The translations under genes were made by a program, and so were the position numbers. Below, one piece after another: positions 29,156 to 38,068 of a stretch of 64,000 nt of DNA. Origin of the DNA: Kushneria phosphatilytica. Its GTDB lineage: Bacteria; Pseudomonadota; Gammaproteobacteria; Pseudomonadales; Halomonadaceae. The DNA is taken from NCBI RefSeq assembly GCF_008247605.1, contig NZ_CP043420.1:2232001-2296000 (forward strand), given 5' to 3'. Positions within the stretch are counted from its first letter, which is position 1, and each line of letters starts with the position of its first letter. Under the pieces are notes generated by a model. The model worked only from the letters and a program-made list of their open reading frames with translations, had not been told where the DNA came from and made no database searches.

Positions 29156-29821
29156 CTAAATGAGTCCCTTGAGTGAATCAAGCAGATAGTCGGGATGGCT
29201 GGCGGCAATGGGTTCACCATGATTATAGCCCCAGCTTAGTGCCAGTGTTCGAAAACCGGCCGCCCTGCCGGCTTCAATATCATTGCGAGAGTCCCCGATC
29301 ATCAACGCTTTTTCAGGCAGTACGTCCAACACGCTTGCCGCATGCAGCAGCGGCGCAGGATCGGGTTTTTTCTGCGACAGCGCATCACCCCCCAGAGTCA
29401 GGTTGAAATACTGCTCAATCCCAAAGGTGCGCAGAATGGGGGCAATGAAGGCTTCCGGCTTGTTGGTGACCAGCGCCTGCTGCATCCCCTGGCGCTGCAA
29501 GGCAGCAAGGCAATCAACCACCCCGGGGTACAATCGGGTATCCACACAGGGCGCCCGACGGTAATACTCCAGAAAATCGGCATGGGCCGCCGTCAGCGTC
29601 TCGTCATTCGGTACCTGGCCTGAACTTGCCGTCAGCGCCCGCTCAACAAGCTTGCGCGCGCCATTGCCGATCCACTGTCTGACATTATCGAGGCCCGCTG
29701 TTGGCAGACCCCGTTCGGCAAGTACCGCGTCTACTGCCCGGGCCAGGTCCGGGGCCGAATCAATCAGTGTCCCATCGAGATCCCAGCAGATCAGTGCCCT
29801 GTCCTTGAGTGCTGCATGCAT
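29156..29821 (-). CDS. gph: phosphoglycolate phosphatase
   Basis: HAD-superfamily phosphatase that removes 2-phosphoglycolate. The 221 aa protein has the nucleophile motif I CWDLDGTLIDSAPDLA (first Asp), motif II LVTNKP, the motif III Lys in SQKKPDPAPLL and motif IV MIGDSRNDIEAG. The ATG at 29821 follows GGAG; a TTG two codons upstream is less likely. It lies upstream of trpE on the same strand, the gph-trpE order common in pseudomonads; there rpe usually precedes gph, but here rpe is 8 kb away. Confidence 0.93.
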   Translation of the reverse strand: MHAALKDRALICWDLDGTLIDSAPDLARAVDAVLAERGLPTAGLDNVRQWIGNGARKLVERALTASSGQVPNDETLTAAHADFLEYYRRAPCVDTRLYPGVVDCLAALQRQGMQQALVTNKPEAFIAPILRTFGIEQYFNLTLGGDALSQKKPDPAPLLHAASVLDVLPEKALMIGDSRNDIEAGRAAGFRTLALSWGYNHGEPIAASHPDYLLDSLKGLI

Positions 29822-29980
29822 CGTCAAACTCCGAAACCGCTTGATTCCATTGAACGTCGCGCACGACCCATTGTCCGAAGGACGGGCATATCCATGATAA
29901 TGGCGCGCCTGCTAGAGTATTGTATTCACTGCCATCCAGCATGCTCCGCTCGATTTCGCAGCACCCGGAGCGCTTGCGCG

Positions 29981-30026
29981 ACATGATAGGTCTCATGTGG
30001 GGCAAGTGCCTGATGCATCGTATAAT
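29981..30026 (+). promoter_or_regulatory. ndh promoter with overlapping inverted repeat
   Basis: A perfect -10 TATAAT at 30021-30026, with a poor -35. Overlapping the -35 position is the inverted repeat ACATGA - 6 bp - TCATGT (29981-29998), a plausible site for an unidentified regulator. Confidence 0.5.
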
Positions 30027-30062
30027 CCTTTTTCTGTTCTGTTCCTGCCAGGGAAGCCTGTC

Positions 30063-31361
30063 ATGTCATTACCCCGCATTGTGGTGGTCGGCGGCGGCGC
30101 CGGCGGCTTTGAACTCGCCACCCGACTCGGCCGCAAACTGGGTCGGCACAACAGGGCCGAGATCATCCTGGTTGATCGCAACCCCACGCATATCTGGAAA
30201 CCGTTACTACACGAAGTAGCCACCGGGGCGCTCGATCAGGGACTTGATGAAGTCTCCTATCAGGCGCATGCACGCAGTCATGGCTACCGCTATCAGTTGG
30301 GCACGCTGAGTGGCCTGGATCGCGAAGCACGCCATATTACCCTGGCGCCGGTACATGACGAGAAGGGAGAGACTGTACTGGGTGAACGCACCCTGAGGTA
30401 TGATTACCTGGTACTCTCCGTCGGCAGTGTTTCCAATGATTTTGGTACGCCTGGTGTTGCCGAGCATTGCTATTTTCTCGACAGTACCCGTCAGGCCGAA
30501 GCCTTTCGCCAGGCCATGCTCAACACCTTTCTGCGCTACAGCGATCCGGCCCATCGCGAAAAATCGCACCTGTCGGTGGCCATTGTCGGTGGTGGCGCAA
30601 CCGGCGTGGAACTCTCCGCGGAACTTCACAATGCTACCCAGATGCTCAACAGCTATGGGTATTCGGAGATCGATCGGGACCAGCTGCAGATTCATCTGAT
30701 CGAGGCGGCGCCGCGTATTCTGCCGGCCCTCCCGGAACGCATTGGCGAGTCGGCTCGCCGCGAGCTCGACAAGCTCGGCGTTCAGATTCACACCGATACC
30801 AAAATCACCTCTGCCGACAGGCGTGGTTTCGATACGGCCGATGGCAGCCGCATTGATGCCGATCTAACCGTCTGGGCAGCCGGTGTGCGCGCTCCCGAAG
30901 TGCTCAGCGAGCTGGGGCTCTCCACCCAGCGCAATCATCAGATTCGCGTTCATCAGACCATGCAAAGTGTGGATGATGAGCGCATCTTCGCTCTTGGCGA
31001 CTGTGCAGCCTGTCCTCAGGGAGAGGACAGGATGGTCCCCCCACGCGCCCAGGCAGCGCACCAGATGGCCAACACCCTTTATGGCAATCTGGTGGCAGCC
31101 ATGAACAACCGGCCGCTGAAGAAGTTTCACTACCGTGATATGGGATCACTGATCTCACTGGCTCATTTCGACGCAGTGGGCAATGTCATGCGCGGTGCCT
31201 CGGCACGCGGTCTGTTTGTCGAAGGCGCTCTGGCCAAGCTCTTTTATGCTTCGCTTTACCGCATGCATCAGCGCGCCATCCATGGCAGCTTTCGCACAGC
31301 ACTCAAGATCATGGTCGATCGGCTCAACAACTGGCTGCGGCCGCGCCTCAAGCTGCATTGA
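30063..31361 (+). CDS. ndh: type II NADH:quinone oxidoreductase
   Basis: Single-subunit, non-proton-pumping NADH dehydrogenase on the inner face of the membrane. The 432 aa protein begins MSLPRIVVVGGGAGGFELAT (FAD Rossmann fold), has a second Rossmann motif for NADH (VAIVGGGATGVELSAELHN), the FAD-contact segment DERIFALGDCAACP and a C-terminal amphipathic, arginine-rich anchor (IMVDRLNNWLRPRLKLH). The ATG follows AGGGAAG. It is divergent from gph and ends at a strong terminator. Confidence 0.93.
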   Translation: MSLPRIVVVGGGAGGFELATRLGRKLGRHNRAEIILVDRNPTHIWKPLLHEVATGALDQGLDEVSYQAHARSHGYRYQLGTLSGLDREARHITLAPVHDEKGETVLGERTLRYDYLVLSVGSVSNDFGTPGVAEHCYFLDSTRQAEAFRQAMLNTFLRYSDPAHREKSHLSVAIVGGGATGVELSAELHNATQMLNSYGYSEIDRDQLQIHLIEAAPRILPALPERIGESARRELDKLGVQIHTDTKITSADRRGFDTADGSRIDADLTVWAAGVRAPEVLSELGLSTQRNHQIRVHQTMQSVDDERIFALGDCAACPQGEDRMVPPRAQAAHQMANTLYGNLVAAMNNRPLKKFHYRDMGSLISLAHFDAVGNVMRGASARGLFVEGALAKLFYASLYRMHQRAIHGSFRTALKIMVDRLNNWLRPRLKLH

Positions 31362-31387
31362 GCCACCAATAAGCTGCCCCGCACTCA

Positions 31388-31418
31388 GAACCGCTGCCCC
31401 GGGGGCGGCGGTTTTTTC
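31388..31418 (+). terminator. rho-independent terminator after ndh
   Basis: Stem ACCGCTGCCCC / GGGGCGGCGGT with one wobble pair, then six T's. Confidence 0.9.
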
Positions 31419-31547
31419 ATGCTCGACAACAGGCTTTCAATCTTCGCCTTTCGACCAGGCACGTGTAGTCCTGCGACATGGCCTGCCGCCAAGGTCCAAT
31501 GGGCAGACTCGGCCGACTGCTTCACTCTTTTTCCGCATTACGCCGCG

Positions 31548-31577
31548 CCATTTTTTGGGAACGTTCCCAAAAAATGG
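31548..31577. promoter_or_regulatory. 30 bp perfect palindromic operator upstream of ptxS
   Basis: A flawless 30 bp palindrome centred on GGGAAC|GTTCCC with flanking T6 and A6 tracts, 20 bp before the repressor start. The CpG centre is typical of LacI-family operators. A second copy with one core mismatch lies before kguE, so the repressor very likely controls both itself and the catabolic genes. Confidence 0.88.
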
Positions 31578-31596
31578 CCTTCATCGCGGAGAGCGC

Positions 31597-32661
31597 ATGT
31601 CCTCGGATCACACTTGCTCCGGTCAATCACGGCCCAACCGTCAGCGTCGCCCTACCATCCATGATGTTGCCCGGGACGCCGGTATTTCCAAGACCAGTGT
31701 CTCGCGCTACTTCGGTACCGAACGTGCCTTGCTTTCGGAATCGATGCGTACCCGTATCGAAGCGTCCATCGAGCGGCTGGGGTTTCGTCCCGACCGAATC
31801 GCCAGCAGTTTGCGAGGTCGTCGCACCGGCCTGATCGGCATGCTGGTAGCCGACATGCGCAATCCCTACACCGTCGCCATGGTGCACGGGGCGGAACTCG
31901 CCTGCCGGGAGAACCGATATTCGCTGGTAGTCTGCAACACCGATAGTGACGACGCGCTCGAGCAGCGCCACCTGGAGGTCCTGCAGGGCTACAGCATCGA
32001 GGGACTGATCGTTCACACCCCGGGACACAACGCCACGACCCTGAGCGAAATGCTCGAGGCCGGACTGCCGATGGTACAGGTGGACCGCCGTCTGGAAACA
32101 CTGGAGTGCGATATGGTTGGACTCGACAACGAGCAGGCCATGTCGCTCGCCATCGGGCATCTGGCCGAACAGGGCTATCGCGAAGTTTTCCTGATCAGCG
32201 AGCCTGCGGCTGCCATCAGCTCTCGTGAAGCTCGTCTGGCCGCATTCCAGCGTGAGATAAGCCGACACGCACTGACAGGCCAGGTACATCAGCAGGCCTT
32301 TACCCCCGAGCCTGATGAGGCCGAGCTCGATCACTATCTTGCTACCTGTCTCGCTGACGCCAGGCACAATCGGCGAGCCGTGCTGTGCGCCAACGGGGTG
32401 GTGACCCTGGCGGTCTGCCAGTCCCTTTATCGGCACAGCGCTACCCCCTTTGCCCATATCGGGCTGATGGGCATCGACGAGCTGGACTGGTGCGCCCTGG
32501 TCGGTCCGGGCATTACTACCATCGCCCAGCCGGTCGGTGAGATCGGCCGTCTCTCCTTCAAGCGCCTGCTGGCGCACATCGAAGGAGAGCCGACATCGGC
32601 CAGCGACTACACCTTCCCCGCCACGCTGAATCCTCGTGGCTCCACGTCAGGAACGTGTTGA
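31597..32661 (+). CDS. ptxS: LacI-family repressor of 2-ketogluconate genes (PtxS-like)
   Basis: 354 aa from the ATG at 31597, which follows GGAGAG; the frame is open much further upstream, but that part overlaps ndh and the terminator. The N-terminal helix-turn-helix is TIHDVARDAGISKTSVSRYF with hinge helix RIASSLRGRRTGLIGML, then a periplasmic-binding-like effector domain (LVADMRNPYTVAMVHGAEL, GLIVHTPG). It is followed by a kgu-type gene set, with matching operators at 31548 and 32690. By analogy with Pseudomonas PtxS, the inducer should be 2-ketogluconate. Confidence 0.85.
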   Translation: MSSDHTCSGQSRPNRQRRPTIHDVARDAGISKTSVSRYFGTERALLSESMRTRIEASIERLGFRPDRIASSLRGRRTGLIGMLVADMRNPYTVAMVHGAELACRENRYSLVVCNTDSDDALEQRHLEVLQGYSIEGLIVHTPGHNATTLSEMLEAGLPMVQVDRRLETLECDMVGLDNEQAMSLAIGHLAEQGYREVFLISEPAAAISSREARLAAFQREISRHALTGQVHQQAFTPEPDEAELDHYLATCLADARHNRRAVLCANGVVTLAVCQSLYRHSATPFAHIGLMGIDELDWCALVGPGITTIAQPVGEIGRLSFKRLLAHIEGEPTSASDYTFPATLNPRGSTSGTC

Positions 32662-32689
32662 TGAGATCCGCCAGCGAATGGAATTCGTC

Positions 32690-32712
32690 TTTTTTGGGAT
32701 CGTTCCCAAAAC
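32690..32712. promoter_or_regulatory. second PtxS-type operator, upstream of kguE
   Basis: TTTTGGGATC|GTTCCCAAAA, the same core as the 31548 palindrome with a single mismatch in the left half-site, located 17 bp before the kguE start. Binding here would block initiation of the catabolic operon. Confidence 0.85.
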
Positions 32713-32728
32713 GCAGCAGGAGCACTGC

Positions 32729-33535
32729 ATGGGTCCGGTAATGATCTGTACTTCGGCCTTCGGGGCCGAGCATGTTACTCGTCATGGCCAGGGCGAGATG
32801 ATCGCCCACATCATCGCCGCCGGCGCCGATGGCATCGAGCTGCGAGAAGAACTCTTGAGCTGCCATGACCATCCCCTCGAAGCGCTGCGATGCAGGCTGG
32901 CCGAGAGCGGCCTGTCCGTCGTCTATTCCGCCGCTACGCCGCTGTTTGATGCTCAGGGTGACCACGACAGCGAAGCCATCGGCCGCTCACTGATGCGAGC
33001 CGAAATGCTGGGCGCCACGCGGATCAAGTTCGCGCTGGGACAATGGCCCGCGAATACCGCCTCACCTGAACGGGCACTACAGGCACTGCTGGCACGTTTC
33101 GAGCGCACACCGCTGGCGATCACGATCGAAAATGATCAAACCGTCCGTGGCGGCGACCCCAGGCATCACTTGCAGCTTTATCACAGCCTGCAACAGCTGG
33201 CCCCCGACTCGCCGCGTATCCGCGGTCCACAGGCACTTTCCTCTACCTTCGATCTCGGCAATGGCTACTGGAGCGGTCATTCGGTAGTCGACGGACTCAA
33301 CGCACTGGCATCGCGGATCGGCTACGTACACTGCAAGCATGTCCGCAATGACATGGACGGGCTTCACGCCTGCCCGCCCGACGATAACGCGTTACAGCAA
33401 TGGTCCCGGCTCTGGTCCGTTCTGCCATCCAATCTGCCACGAGCGCTGGAATACCCTGTCCCGCCCGGCGATCTGCCTGATCTGCGCCGACAGGTCGAGC
33501 GACTGCGCCACCTGCCTCTGAAGGAGTCCCGTTGA
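32729..33535 (+). CDS. kguE: 2-ketogluconate utilisation TIM-barrel protein (KguE-like)
   Basis: 268 aa of the xylose isomerase-like TIM-barrel superfamily (sugar phosphate isomerase/epimerase). Landmarks are DGIELREELL, TRIKFALGQW, LAITIENDQT (metal-binding Glu), TFDLGNGYW and YVHCKHVRND (metal-binding His). The exact reaction of KguE is not well defined; it is conserved in the ketogluconate operon. The ATG at 32729 follows CAGGAGC, after the operator. Its stop overlaps the kguK start. Confidence 0.8.
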   Translation: MGPVMICTSAFGAEHVTRHGQGEMIAHIIAAGADGIELREELLSCHDHPLEALRCRLAESGLSVVYSAATPLFDAQGDHDSEAIGRSLMRAEMLGATRIKFALGQWPANTASPERALQALLARFERTPLAITIENDQTVRGGDPRHHLQLYHSLQQLAPDSPRIRGPQALSSTFDLGNGYWSGHSVVDGLNALASRIGYVHCKHVRNDMDGLHACPPDDNALQQWSRLWSVLPSNLPRALEYPVPPGDLPDLRRQVERLRHLPLKESR

Positions 33536-34515
33536 TGACCATCCTCAACAGTCACCCACCCGCTCATGACATCGTCACATTCGGTGAGACGATGGCCATG
33601 CTGGTTGCCGGGGAAACCGGACCACTCAGCCATGTCACCCATTTCACCAAACGCATTGCCGGCGCCGACAGCAACGTCGCCATCGGCCTCGCCCGGCTCG
33701 GGCTCGAAGTGGCCTGGATCAGTCGCGTAGGTAACGACAGTCTCGGCCGTTTCATCACCGACACCCTGATCGGCGAGGGAATCGATTGCAGCCGTGTCCT
33801 GATCGATGACGAATACCCTACCGGATTTCAATTCAAGTCACGTCGCGATGATGGCGGCGATCCCGAAGTGGAATATTTTCGTCGCGGGTCGGCTGCCAGT
33901 CGGCTGGCGCCACACGACCTGCCCCGGGCACTTTTGCAGAGTGCGCGCCATCTGCACTGTACAGGCATCCCGCCTGCCCTGAGCGACGCTACCCTCGCAC
34001 TGACCCGACATGCCATGAGTACCATGCGTGAACTGGGCGGCACGGTCTCCTTTGATCCCAATCTGCGTCCGGCACTGTGGCCAGACACCGCCACCATGCA
34101 AGCCGAGATCAACGCCCTTGCTGCCATGGCGGACTGGGTCATGCCGGGGCTGGAAGAGGGCCGAATATTGACCGGGCTCGATACTGCCGAAGCCATCGCT
34201 GATTTCTACCTCGAGCGCGGTGCTCGTGAGGTCGTGATCAAGCTTGGTGCCGACGGTGCCTGGTGGCAGAACCGCGATAGCAGCCTGCACTGTCCTGCCC
34301 AATCCGTTTCCCGAATTGTAGATACCGTCGGCGCCGGCGACGGCTTTGCCGCCGGTTTCATCAGTGCGCGTCTTGAAGGGCTGTCCCCCCGAGACTGTCT
34401 CGAACGTGCCAACTTCATCGGTGCCTGTGCTCTTGGTGTCGCCGGTGACATGGAAGGGCTACCCCGACGTGACGAGCTCGACGTCGGCACTCACACAGCC
34501 CGCACGTCTTTCTGA
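33535..34515 (+). CDS. kguK: 2-ketogluconate kinase (PfkB family)
   Basis: Phosphorylates 2-ketogluconate to its 6-phosphate. The 326 aa ribokinase-fold protein carries N-terminal HDIVTFGETMAMLVAGE, substrate loop AGADSNVAIGLARLG and the C-terminal catalytic DTVGAGDGFAAGFI with the base Asp. The ATG shares a base with the kguE TGA, so the two are translationally coupled. A KDG kinase role is possible on sequence alone; the operon favours ketogluconate. Confidence 0.85.
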   Translation: MTILNSHPPAHDIVTFGETMAMLVAGETGPLSHVTHFTKRIAGADSNVAIGLARLGLEVAWISRVGNDSLGRFITDTLIGEGIDCSRVLIDDEYPTGFQFKSRRDDGGDPEVEYFRRGSAASRLAPHDLPRALLQSARHLHCTGIPPALSDATLALTRHAMSTMRELGGTVSFDPNLRPALWPDTATMQAEINALAAMADWVMPGLEEGRILTGLDTAEAIADFYLERGAREVVIKLGADGAWWQNRDSSLHCPAQSVSRIVDTVGAGDGFAAGFISARLEGLSPRDCLERANFIGACALGVAGDMEGLPRRDELDVGTHTARTSF

Positions 34516-34577
34516 CGAGCTCTTATTCACTCACACGCCGGCAGCCTCCCAGGCATCACCCGGCAAGGAGCATACAC

Positions 34578-35861
34578 ATGGCAACGCGGCTGCCCGTTCG
34601 GCGCTGGTGGTATCTGATGCCGATCGTTTTCATCACCTACAGTCTGGCCTACGTCGACCGGGCCAATTACAGCTTTGCCGCTGCCGGTGGCATGGCCGAA
34701 GATCTGCATATCACTTCGGCGATGTCATCACTGCTCGGCTCACTATTCTTCCTGGGATATTTCTTCTGCCAGATCCCCGGCACCATTTATGCCGAAAAAC
34801 GCAGTGCTCGAGTCCTGATCTTCTGGTGTCTGCTTTCATGGGGCGTATTGGCAACCCTGACCGGCATTGTCCCCAATGCCTATGGTCTGATCGTGATCCG
34901 CTTTTTACTGGGCGTCACCGAAGCTGCCGTCATGCCAGCCATGCTGGTCTATCTCAGTCACTGGTTCACGCGTGCCGAACGCTCACGGGCCAATACCTTT
35001 CTGATTCTTGGCAATCCGGTCACGGTATTGTGGATGTCGGTGCTCTCCGGCTACATCATCGACAATACTGACTGGCGCTGGATGTTCATTCTCGAAGGCG
35101 CGCCGGCCCTGATCTGGGCAGTATGCTGGTGGTTTCTGGTCGATGACCGCCCTGAACAGGCAAAGTGGCTCAAGCAGGATGAAAAACAGGCACTGGCCGA
35201 TACCTTTCAGGAAGAGCAGCGCGACCTGAAACCGGTGGCCAATTACACGACAGCTTTCAAAACACCACAGGTCATACTGCTCTGTCTGCAATACTTCTGC
35301 TGGAGTATCGGCGTCTATGGCTTCGTACTCTGGCTGCCCTCAATCCTGTCAAAGGCGGGTCAGATCGATATCGTCGAGACCGGCTGGCTCTCCGCAGCGC
35401 CCTATCTGGCGGCAGTAATCGGCATGTTGCTGGTATCCTGGGCCTCTGACAAACAACTCAATCGCCGTCATTTCGTCTGGCCGCCGCTGCTCATCGCCGG
35501 ACTCGCCTTCATGGGCTCTTATATGCTGGGCGCCCACCACTTCTGGTGGTCCTATGCCCTGCTGATCATTGCCGGATTCGGCCTTTATGCCCCTTACGGG
35601 CCCTTCTTTGCCATCATTCCGGAACTGCTGCCGAGCAATGTCGCCGGCGGAGCGATCGCACTGGTTAATTCCTGTGGTGCATTGGGCGGTTTTCTGGGTG
35701 CCTATGGCGTAGGCTATCTTAATGGCCTGACCGGTACGCCTGCCGCCTCTTATATCGCCATGGGTGGCTCGGTACTGCTATCGGCCCTGCTGATCCAGTT
35801 TGTGCGCCCGGTCACCGAACAGGAGCCCTCCCGGCCCACCGAGGCGGCCGCGCACTCCTGA
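34578..35861 (+). CDS. kguT: 2-ketogluconate MFS transporter
   Basis: 427 aa, twelve predicted membrane segments, of the anion:cation symporter (ACS) branch of the major facilitator superfamily: YLMPIVFITYSLAYVDRANY at TM1, SLFFLGYFFCQIPGTIYAEK at TM2, RFLLGVTEAAVMPAMLVYL at TM4. This family carries sugar acids such as glucarate, galactonate and 2-ketogluconate with protons. It is third in the operon, 62 bp after kguK. Confidence 0.87.
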   Translation: MATRLPVRRWWYLMPIVFITYSLAYVDRANYSFAAAGGMAEDLHITSAMSSLLGSLFFLGYFFCQIPGTIYAEKRSARVLIFWCLLSWGVLATLTGIVPNAYGLIVIRFLLGVTEAAVMPAMLVYLSHWFTRAERSRANTFLILGNPVTVLWMSVLSGYIIDNTDWRWMFILEGAPALIWAVCWWFLVDDRPEQAKWLKQDEKQALADTFQEEQRDLKPVANYTTAFKTPQVILLCLQYFCWSIGVYGFVLWLPSILSKAGQIDIVETGWLSAAPYLAAVIGMLLVSWASDKQLNRRHFVWPPLLIAGLAFMGSYMLGAHHFWWSYALLIIAGFGLYAPYGPFFAIIPELLPSNVAGGAIALVNSCGALGGFLGAYGVGYLNGLTGTPAASYIAMGGSVLLSALLIQFVRPVTEQEPSRPTEAAAHS

Positions 35862-35867
35862 TGCCGA

Positions 35868-35891
35868 GGGTGCGCCGAGGGGCGCACCTTT
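35868..35891 (+). promoter_or_regulatory. hairpin between kguT and kguD
   Basis: Stem GGTGCGCC / GGCGCACC with a 4-5 nt loop, followed by TTTACTACT. It could reduce transcription into kguD or protect the upstream message. Confidence 0.45.
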
Positions 35892-35921
35892 ACTACTCCC
35901 TGCCAGACAGGAGAACGCTGC

Positions 35922-36908
35922 ATGTCCCGCAAGACGGTTCTGGTTTATCAACGTCCGCTCAAGCCAGCTCTGCATGAGCGACTGACACAAGAGTGCGAAG
36001 TCCTCGATTTCACGGACAGGAAGGATCTACACAACGATGCCGATTTCCGCGAGGCACTGAAGCGGGCGCACGGCCTGATCGGTTCCAGTGTTCCCATGGA
36101 TCGGAACCTGCTGGCCGAGGCAGAAAACCTGGAAGTTATTTCAAGCATTTCAGTTGGTGTCGACAACTACGATATCGACTACCTGACCGAGCGCGGCATA
36201 GTGCTGTGCCACACCCCCGATGTGTTGACCGAAACGACCGCCGACACTGCCTTCCTGCTGGTTCTTGCCACCGCCCGGCGCGGGGTCGAGCTGGCCAACA
36301 TGGTGCGCAACGGCGAGTGGACCAGCAGTATTGCCGAACCTCACTTCGGCGTCGACGTGCAGGGCAAGCATCTGGGTATCGTCGGTATGGGGCGGATCGG
36401 CGCGGCCATCGGCCGACGCGGCAGATTCGGCTTCAACATGACTGTCAGCTATCACAACCGCTCGCGTCATGAGGATTTCGAGCAGGAACTTGGCGCCAGC
36501 TGGCGAGAGCTTGATGATCTGTTACGCGAGTGCGACTTCATCGTCGTTACCGTACCGCTCTCCGAAGCTACCCGTGAGATGTTCGGCAAGCGTGAGTTCG
36601 AACTGATGGGCGATCAGGCGATCTTCATCAATATTGCACGCGGTGGTGTGGTCGATGAGCCAGCCCTGATCGAAGCGCTGAAGAATGGCACGATTCGTGC
36701 AGCCGGACTCGATGTATTTACCACCGAACCCCTGCCGGGCGATTCACCGCTCGCCCGAATGGATAACGTGGTTGCCCTGCCTCATATCGGCTCGGCCACG
36801 CATGAAACCCGCTATGCCATGGCCGAGCTGGCAGTCAACAATCTGCTGGCAGCACTGGCAGACCAGAAACCCCAGGCCCCCTACAACTGGGAGCAGCTCA
36901 AGCGCTGA
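35922..36908 (+). CDS. kguD: 2-ketogluconate 6-phosphate reductase (D-2-hydroxyacid dehydrogenase)
   Basis: Reduces 2-keto-6-phosphogluconate to 6-phosphogluconate with NAD(P)H, which then enters the Entner-Doudoroff or pentose phosphate path. The 328 aa protein has the dinucleotide fold GKHLGIVGMGRIGAAIGRR and the Arg/Glu/His catalytic set in INIARGGVVDEPALIEAL, GLDVFTTEPL and LPHIGSATHETR. AGGAG precedes the ATG. It closes the operon. Glyoxylate or hydroxypyruvate reductase activity is common in this family. Confidence 0.88.
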   Translation: MSRKTVLVYQRPLKPALHERLTQECEVLDFTDRKDLHNDADFREALKRAHGLIGSSVPMDRNLLAEAENLEVISSISVGVDNYDIDYLTERGIVLCHTPDVLTETTADTAFLLVLATARRGVELANMVRNGEWTSSIAEPHFGVDVQGKHLGIVGMGRIGAAIGRRGRFGFNMTVSYHNRSRHEDFEQELGASWRELDDLLRECDFIVVTVPLSEATREMFGKREFELMGDQAIFINIARGGVVDEPALIEALKNGTIRAAGLDVFTTEPLPGDSPLARMDNVVALPHIGSATHETRYAMAELAVNNLLAALADQKPQAPYNWEQLKR

Positions 36909-36924
36909 ACGAAAACCTGTCTGA

Positions 36925-36944
36925 GGCGCCCCGCCAGGGGCGCC
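36925..36944 (+). terminator. hairpin after kguD
   Basis: Stem GGCGCCCC / GGGGCGCC with a 4 nt loop 17 bp past the stop, in the gap between convergent genes. It lacks a T-run. Confidence 0.45.
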
Positions 36945-36950
36945 CTGGCA

Positions 36951-37310
36951 CTAATACGTCGCCATCAGTGCATCGATTTCATCATGTCGCCCCGGGCCAT
37001 CCACCAGGGCTGACTGACACAGCGCCCGCTTTCTGGCAGCTGACCAGCGCTTGATGGCGGCTTCCAGACGCAACGCGTCGGAGTGGGCCCCCACCCGGCG
37101 AGAATAGCGCAGGATCAGTGGCCCCTTGCCACGCAACGCACGCGCCCCTCGCCGGCCACCGGCCCGGTGTTCGGTCAACCGCCGCTCAACATCGGTGGTA
37201 ATGCCGGTATAAAGCCGGCCATCTGCCATCTCGATGATATAAAGCCACCAGCATGGGGGAAACGTATCAGCGTCCGAGGCCACGACGCATGGCGCCAATG
37301 ATGGAGTCAT
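36951..37310 (-). CDS. GIY-YIG nuclease-fold protein (YhbQ/UPF0213 type)
   Basis: A single-domain GIY-YIG protein: [20 protein letters not shown] supplies the two motifs (YII and YTG), followed by [11 protein letters not shown] and a basic region. Members are predicted structure-specific nucleases of unknown cellular role. The start is uncertain: the ATG at 37310 overlaps the end of rpe by 44 bp, and GTG at 37283 (17 bp overlap) is also possible. Neither has a clear ribosome binding site, so translation may be coupled to rpe. Confidence 0.75.
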   Translation of the reverse strand: MTPSLAPCVVASDADTFPPCWWLYIIEMADGRLYTGITTDVERRLTEHRAGGRRGARALRGKGPLILRYSRRVGAHSDALRLEAAIKRWSAARKRALCQSALVDGPGRHDEIDALMATY

Positions 37311-37956
37311 AGCGATGCGGATCATCGTCGCGACGCGCCTTGAAGATCGAGGAGCCGGCCACGAAGGTATCCGCCCCGGCCGCGGCGATCTCGCCGATAT
37401 TGTCGGCATTCACGCCGCCGTCAACCTCAAGACGAATATCACGTCCGCTGGCCTCGATGCGCTCACGCGCCTGGCGCAGCTTTTCCATCGTATGTGGAAT
37501 GAAGGATTGCCCACCGAACCCGGGGTTGACGCTCATCAGCAGAATCATGTCGACCTTGTCCATGACATGATCAAGCCATGTCAGGGGCGTGGCAGGATTG
37601 AACACCAGTCCGCAGCGCAGGCCGGCATCACGAACCAGGGAGAGCGACCGGTCGATGTGCTCACTGGCTTCGGGGTGGAAGGTGATATCACTGGCGCCGG
37701 CCTCGATGAAAGCGTGGATCAGCTCATCCACCGGCTTGACCATTAGATGAACATCGATCGGCGCGGTAATGCCGTAATCGCGCAGTGCCTTGCAGACCGG
37801 CGCGCCGAAGGTCAGGTTGGGGACATAATGATTGTCCATGACGTCAAAGTGAATCATGTCGGCACCACTGGCCAGCACATCGCTGACCTCATCACCCAGT
37901 CGGGCGAGATCGGCAGACAGGATCGACGGGGCAATCTTCGGTTCAAGTGCAGGCAC
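37267..37956 (-). CDS. rpe: ribulose-phosphate 3-epimerase
   Basis: Interconverts ribulose 5-phosphate and xylulose 5-phosphate. The 229 aa TIM barrel starts with GTG after GGAGG. Signature regions are [56 protein letters not shown] and [10 protein letters not shown], with the catalytic Asp pair and metal-binding His residues. It is not next to gph and trpE as in many relatives. It may be cotranscribed with the GIY-YIG gene that overlaps its end. Confidence 0.96.
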   Translation of the reverse strand: MPALEPKIAPSILSADLARLGDEVSDVLASGADMIHFDVMDNHYVPNLTFGAPVCKALRDYGITAPIDVHLMVKPVDELIHAFIEAGASDITFHPEASEHIDRSLSLVRDAGLRCGLVFNPATPLTWLDHVMDKVDMILLMSVNPGFGGQSFIPHTMEKLRQARERIEASGRDIRLEVDGGVNADNIGEIAAAGADTFVAGSSIFKARRDDDPHRYDSIIGAMRRGLGR

Positions 37957-38068
37957 GAACTTTCCTCCAGACAGCGCAACGATATTCCCGGCAGTCTAAC
38001 AAAGCCGCCCTCATCGCGCTGCTTCCCGAACAAGGTCGCCATTCTCTGCCAGACTGGTTGAGGTAGTC

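Noticed and set aside
31183..31596. N-terminal extension of the PtxS-like repressor (138 extra codons)
   Set aside because: It would overlap ndh, its terminator and the 30 bp operator; the ATG at 31597 has its own ribosome binding site and gives the normal LacI-family length.
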